A DNA stretch of 8,294 nt from Desulfuromonadaceae bacterium (GTDB taxonomy: Bacteria; Desulfobacterota; Desulfuromonadia; Desulfuromonadales; Syntrophotaleaceae): assembly GCA_021107335.1 (NCBI GenBank), contig JAIOSZ010000228.1:1-8294 (forward strand), given 5' to 3'. Position 1 is the first letter of the stretch. Every line of letters begins with the position of its first letter. The notes under the pieces were generated by a model, which had not been told where the DNA came from, ran no database searches, and was given only the letters and a program-made list of their open reading frames with translations. Of this stretch, positions 6,437 to 8,294 are shown piece after piece. Position numbers and translations under genes: made by a program.

Positions 6437-7549
6437 TCAAAAGATCGACCAGCGCCGGGTGGCCATTGCCCTGCGCAACACGGCCACCGCCCTGGCGGTC
6501 GCGGCCTCCCTTGGCAAAATCCTTTCCCTGTCCACCCTGTGCAGCATCTCTTGGGTATTGGTGCGAATCTTTTCCGCCACCACGTCTAAAACCAGGCCCC
6601 TCCAGCCGCCGTGATACTCCATGGCGCCGCAGATCACCCCGCCGGCATTGGCGATGAAATCGGGCAAGCACAGCACGCCTCGCTCATGGAGGATCTGTTC
6701 CGCCTCCAGGGTGAGGGGGATGTTGGCCCCCTGGGCGACCAGTTTGGTGCGCAGTTGATCGACGTTGGCGGCGGTGACCACATCGGGGCGCGCTGCCGGA
6801 ATCCACACTTCACATTCGAGGCCAATGACCGCATCCCGCTCGAGTTTCTGCCCTGAGGGATAATCGACCACACTTTTACCCTGATTCTTCAATTCCATTA
6901 GTTTGGCGACATCGAGACCCTGCGGATCGTAGAGGGTGCCGTGGGAATCGGCGGCACCAACCAACACCGTCCCCAGTTCGCCAAGAAAACGGGCCGCATG
7001 CTGGCCCACGGCACCGAAACCCTGCACCACTACCCGGGCGCCGGACAAATTGAAGCCTGCCGCCGGTGCGGCAGCCTCAACCGCATGGCGCAAACCCCAG
7101 CCGGTGGCGCCGATCTGGTCGAGGGGGATGCCGCCGAGGGCTTCAGGAAGCCCCACCGCACGACCGATTTCGTCTCTGACCCAGGCCATACAGATTTCGT
7201 CGGTGCCCATGTCTGGACCAAAAATATAATCCCGACAGTCACGCAGTGCGCACGCCATGGCACGTATCAGTCGCTCCTTATCGGCTTTCGGCATCTTGGG
7301 GTCGCCGAATAGCACCGACTTGCCACCGCCATGGGCCAGCCCGGCTGCAGCATTCTTCAGGGTCATGGACCGTGCTAGACGAAAACACTCGTCAAGACTG
7401 ACATCAGGTGCCATGCGCATGCCACCGATAGCCGGACCGGCGGCAACGTTATCGACCACCAGAATCCCCTTCAGGCCGATAGCCGGTTCAGTGACGTGAA
7501 CAATTTTGGCCGGACCGAATTCATCCGCCATTGCGAAGATATCTGCCAT
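6437..7549 (-). CDS. NAD-dependent amino-acid dehydrogenase, Leu/Val/Phe type (Glu/Leu/Phe/Val family)
   Basis: Reversibly deaminates an L-amino acid to its 2-oxoacid and ammonia with NAD. The 370 residues are full length. The N-terminal catalytic domain carries GPAIGGMRM (38-46), KNAAAGLAHGGGK with Lys65 and catalytic Lys77, and GPDMGTDE (111-118). The Rossmann domain has GFGAVG (177-182), and Asp201 at the end of the second strand fits NAD over NADP. NAGGVICGAMEYHG (301-314) closes the pocket. In glutamate dehydrogenases the segment aligned with GPAIGG is PYKGG, whose Lys grips the glutamate side chain; leucine dehydrogenases have GPALGG. Ile41 here therefore argues for a hydrophobic substrate. 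The ATG has a consensus AAAGGAGGT upstream. As first gene of the operon it should feed its 2-oxoacid to the following oxidoreductase. The family is certain; leucine, valine or phenylalanine cannot be separated. Confidence 0.92.
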   Translation of the reverse strand: MADIFAMADEFGPAKIVHVTEPAIGLKGILVVDNVAAGPAIGGMRMAPDVSLDECFRLARSMTLKNAAAGLAHGGGKSVLFGDPKMPKADKERLIRAMACALRDCRDYIFGPDMGTDEICMAWVRDEIGRAVGLPEALGGIPLDQIGATGWGLRHAVEAAAPAAGFNLSGARVVVQGFGAVGQHAARFLGELGTVLVGAADSHGTLYDPQGLDVAKLMELKNQGKSVVDYPSGQKLERDAVIGLECEVWIPAARPDVVTAANVDQLRTKLVAQGANIPLTLEAEQILHERGVLCLPDFIANAGGVICGAMEYHGGWRGLVLDVVAEKIRTNTQEMLHRVDRERILPREAATARAVAVLRRAMATRRWSIF

Positions 7550-7614
7550 GCCGCACCTCCTTTATCTGCTGCCCTAACCGGACAGCCACGAACTTTGATG
7601 CATTCGAAAAAACT

Positions 7615-7662
7615 TACAGAACGGCTGTAGTTAAATTCTCGCCGTCCTTAGGTAAATGTCAA
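7615..7662 (-). promoter_or_regulatory. Candidate sigma-70 promoter of the dehydrogenase-oxidoreductase operon
   Basis: The minus strand has TTGACA (7662-7657), a 16-nt spacer and GAGAAT (7640-7635; 4 of 6 matches). Transcription would begin near 7628, about 80 nt before the ATG. A short inverted repeat, TACAG-AACGG-CTGTA (7615-7629), lies over that start and could be an operator; its arms are only 5 bp, so this is weak. The -35 is perfect and the -10 mediocre. Confidence 0.45.
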
Positions 7663-7688
7663 CCAAACCACAAGGATTCAGGCAAAGC

Positions 7689-7716
7689 TTGACATCGCCT
7701 TTAGGCCTGTTGAAAT
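7689..7716 (+). promoter_or_regulatory. Candidate sigma-70 promoter of the truncated aldehyde dehydrogenase
   Basis: TTGACA (7689-7694) is followed by 16 nt and TGAAAT (7711-7716; 4 of 6 matches). Transcription would begin around 7723 and meet the ribosome site AGGAGG at 7741-7746. It points away from the operon promoter at 7635-7662, so the two are divergent and start about 95 bp apart. Confidence 0.4.
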
Positions 7717-7950
7717 GGAACGATACCCCACGAACCGACTAGGAGGCATGTCCATGACCGAAGAAGCTACCTATTGCGAAAGCGATGTGGAGCAAGAGAT
7801 GCATCGGCTCAATACTCTCTTTGCTGCACAGCGGCGGGCTTTTCGTCAGCAACCTGTTTCGAATCTCCAACAGAGACGAAACGCCCTTTCGCGCCTACAA
7901 CAGTTACTCAACCGAAACAGCGAAGAACTGACCGCACCCGTAAAACACAA

Positions 7951-7978
7951 AAAGTCCCCACCAGAAAGCGAGGACTTT
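7951..7978 (-). terminator. Second (distal) terminator of the autotransporter gene
   Basis: AAAGTCC (7951-7957) pairs with GGACTTT (7972-7978) around a 14-nt loop. On the minus strand the stem runs into TTTTTGTGTTTT, a proper U-tract. It lies just beyond the stronger hairpin at 7991-8022. Confidence 0.6.
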
Positions 7979-7990
7979 GCCAATAAGCTA

Positions 7991-8022
7991 AACGGGCTGC
8001 AACCCGAAGGTTGCAGCCCGTT
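7991..8022 (-). terminator. First terminator of the autotransporter gene, UUCG-capped
   Basis: AACGGGCTGCAACC (7991-8004) and its exact complement (8009-8022) form a perfect 14-bp stem. Read on the minus strand the loop is C(UUCG)G, the very stable tetraloop. It begins 27 nt after the autotransporter stop codon. The U-tract is weak (TTTAGCTTATT), which may be why a second hairpin follows. Confidence 0.8.
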
Positions 8023-8048
8023 GAAGTACTTCGTGAAGCCGGACTATT

Positions 8049-8294
8049 TTAGAAGTTAAATCTCAAATTGGCGCTTAGCTGGTGAGCATCAAAGTCGCTA
8101 CGGAACTCGCCGTTATAATCGACGCCCACAGTGAGTTTCTCATTCGCATAGAGGTTAACACCAACGCCGACCAGCAAGCTGTCCCGTTCCGGCTCAATTC
8201 CGTCCACGGTGAAGGTACCAGTAGTCCCGGCAAAGCGTGCTTTGACGTCCCGGTCCGTATTTCCGTATTCGTGAGCCCACTCGAGGCTAAATTC
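8049..8294 (-). CDS. Autotransporter beta-barrel domain protein, C-terminal 81 residues (runs off right edge)
   Basis: The end of an outer-membrane beta-barrel of the type that carries a secreted passenger domain. The visible part reads EFSLEWAHEYGNTDRDVKAR, then FAGTTGTFTVDG, PERDSLLVGVGVNLYANEKL, TVGVDYNGEFRSDFDAHQLS and ANLRFNF, then TAA. This matches the last three or four strands of the autotransporter domain, with the alternating hydrophobic pattern, the typical YxGEFRSDxxxH turn, and the terminal aromatic (Phe-Asn-Phe) that the BAM machinery recognises. The passenger and most of the barrel lie beyond the window, so function (adhesin, esterase, protease or other) cannot be judged. Two hairpin terminators follow it. 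Its last three codons overlap the end of the convergent aldehyde dehydrogenase fragment. Confidence 0.85.
   Translation of the reverse strand, partial: EFSLEWAHEYGNTDRDVKARFAGTTGTFTVDGIEPERDSLLVGVGVNLYANEKLTVGVDYNGEFRSDFDAHQLSANLRFNF

Larger units (their letters stand above)
7754..8059 (+). pseudogene. Aldehyde dehydrogenase, N-terminal fragment fused to unrelated tail
   Basis: The frame gives 101 residues. Residues about 14-61 (QEMHRLNTLFAAQRRAF..., then RRNALSRLQQLLNRNSEELTA) look like the N-terminal helices of coniferyl-aldehyde-type NAD(P) aldehyde dehydrogenases, where the next expected element is AVSADFG and some 400 more residues. Instead the frame continues as APVKHKKSPPESEDF..., with no family likeness, and passes through both terminators of the convergent autotransporter gene. 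The NAD-binding and catalytic Cys/Glu regions are absent, so no enzyme activity is possible. ATG 7754 is chosen because AGGAGG ends 7 nt before it; ATG 7748 is too close and ATG 7715 lies upstream of that site. Promoter and ribosome site look intact, so a short product may still be made. A loss of sequence around 7936-7945 is inferred. The alternative, a genuine small protein, seems less likely. Confidence 0.65.

Noticed and set aside
1..8294. CRISPR array, tRNA, rRNA, insertion sequence or phage genes
   Set aside because: No regularly spaced repeats, no cloverleaf sequence, no transposase or integrase motifs and no flanking direct repeats were seen on either strand.

Overview
The window is high-GC bacterial DNA whose coding runs are separated by clearly AT-richer gaps. 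A TonB-dependent outer-membrane receptor and an autotransporter beta-barrel show a Gram-negative envelope. An oxygen-sensitive, ferredoxin-linked 2-oxoacid oxidoreductase suggests an anaerobe. The style of the receptor and of the oxidoreductase is compatible with the Desulfuromonas/Geobacter-type deltaproteobacteria, but that placement is inference from gene style only.

Layout, left to right. Positions 1-1126 (minus) hold the N-terminal 375 residues of a TonB-dependent receptor. It starts at TTG behind a strong Shine-Dalgarno and runs off the left edge. Positions 1127-1583 are an AT-rich gap with a candidate Fur-like operator/promoter for the receptor, two further inverted repeats and a strong terminator hairpin. 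Positions 1584-7549 are one minus-strand operon, read right to left: a hydrophobic amino-acid dehydrogenase (Leu/Val/Phe type); the fused gamma-delta, the alpha and the beta subunits of a 2-oxoacid:ferredoxin oxidoreductase; and an AMP-forming acyl-CoA synthetase interrupted by an in-frame TAG. Positions 7550-7753 form a divergent promoter region with a consensus TTGACA on each strand. Positions 7754-8059 (plus) hold what looks like the first ~60 codons of an aldehyde dehydrogenase, cut off and continued by unrelated sequence. Positions 8049-8294 (minus) are the C-terminal 81 residues of an autotransporter beta-barrel, followed by two tandem hairpin terminators.

The central operon links an amino acid to a carboxylic acid. 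The dehydrogenase converts an amino acid to its 2-oxoacid, the oxidoreductase converts this to acyl-CoA plus CO2 and reduced ferredoxin, and the acyl-CoA synthetase links acyl-CoA to the free acid. Each of the first two steps is reversible in known systems, so the set could degrade branched-chain or aromatic amino acids, or rebuild them by activating and reductively carboxylating the corresponding acids. Residues in the dehydrogenase argue against glutamate as its substrate.

The most unusual point is that the stretch from the beta-subunit start (4235) down to 1584 is a single reading frame broken only by two TAG codons. One is the expected end of the beta subunit; the other lies in the middle of the otherwise full-length synthetase. 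The simplest reading is a recent nonsense mutation in the synthetase. Amber readthrough is a testable alternative, and I do not claim it.
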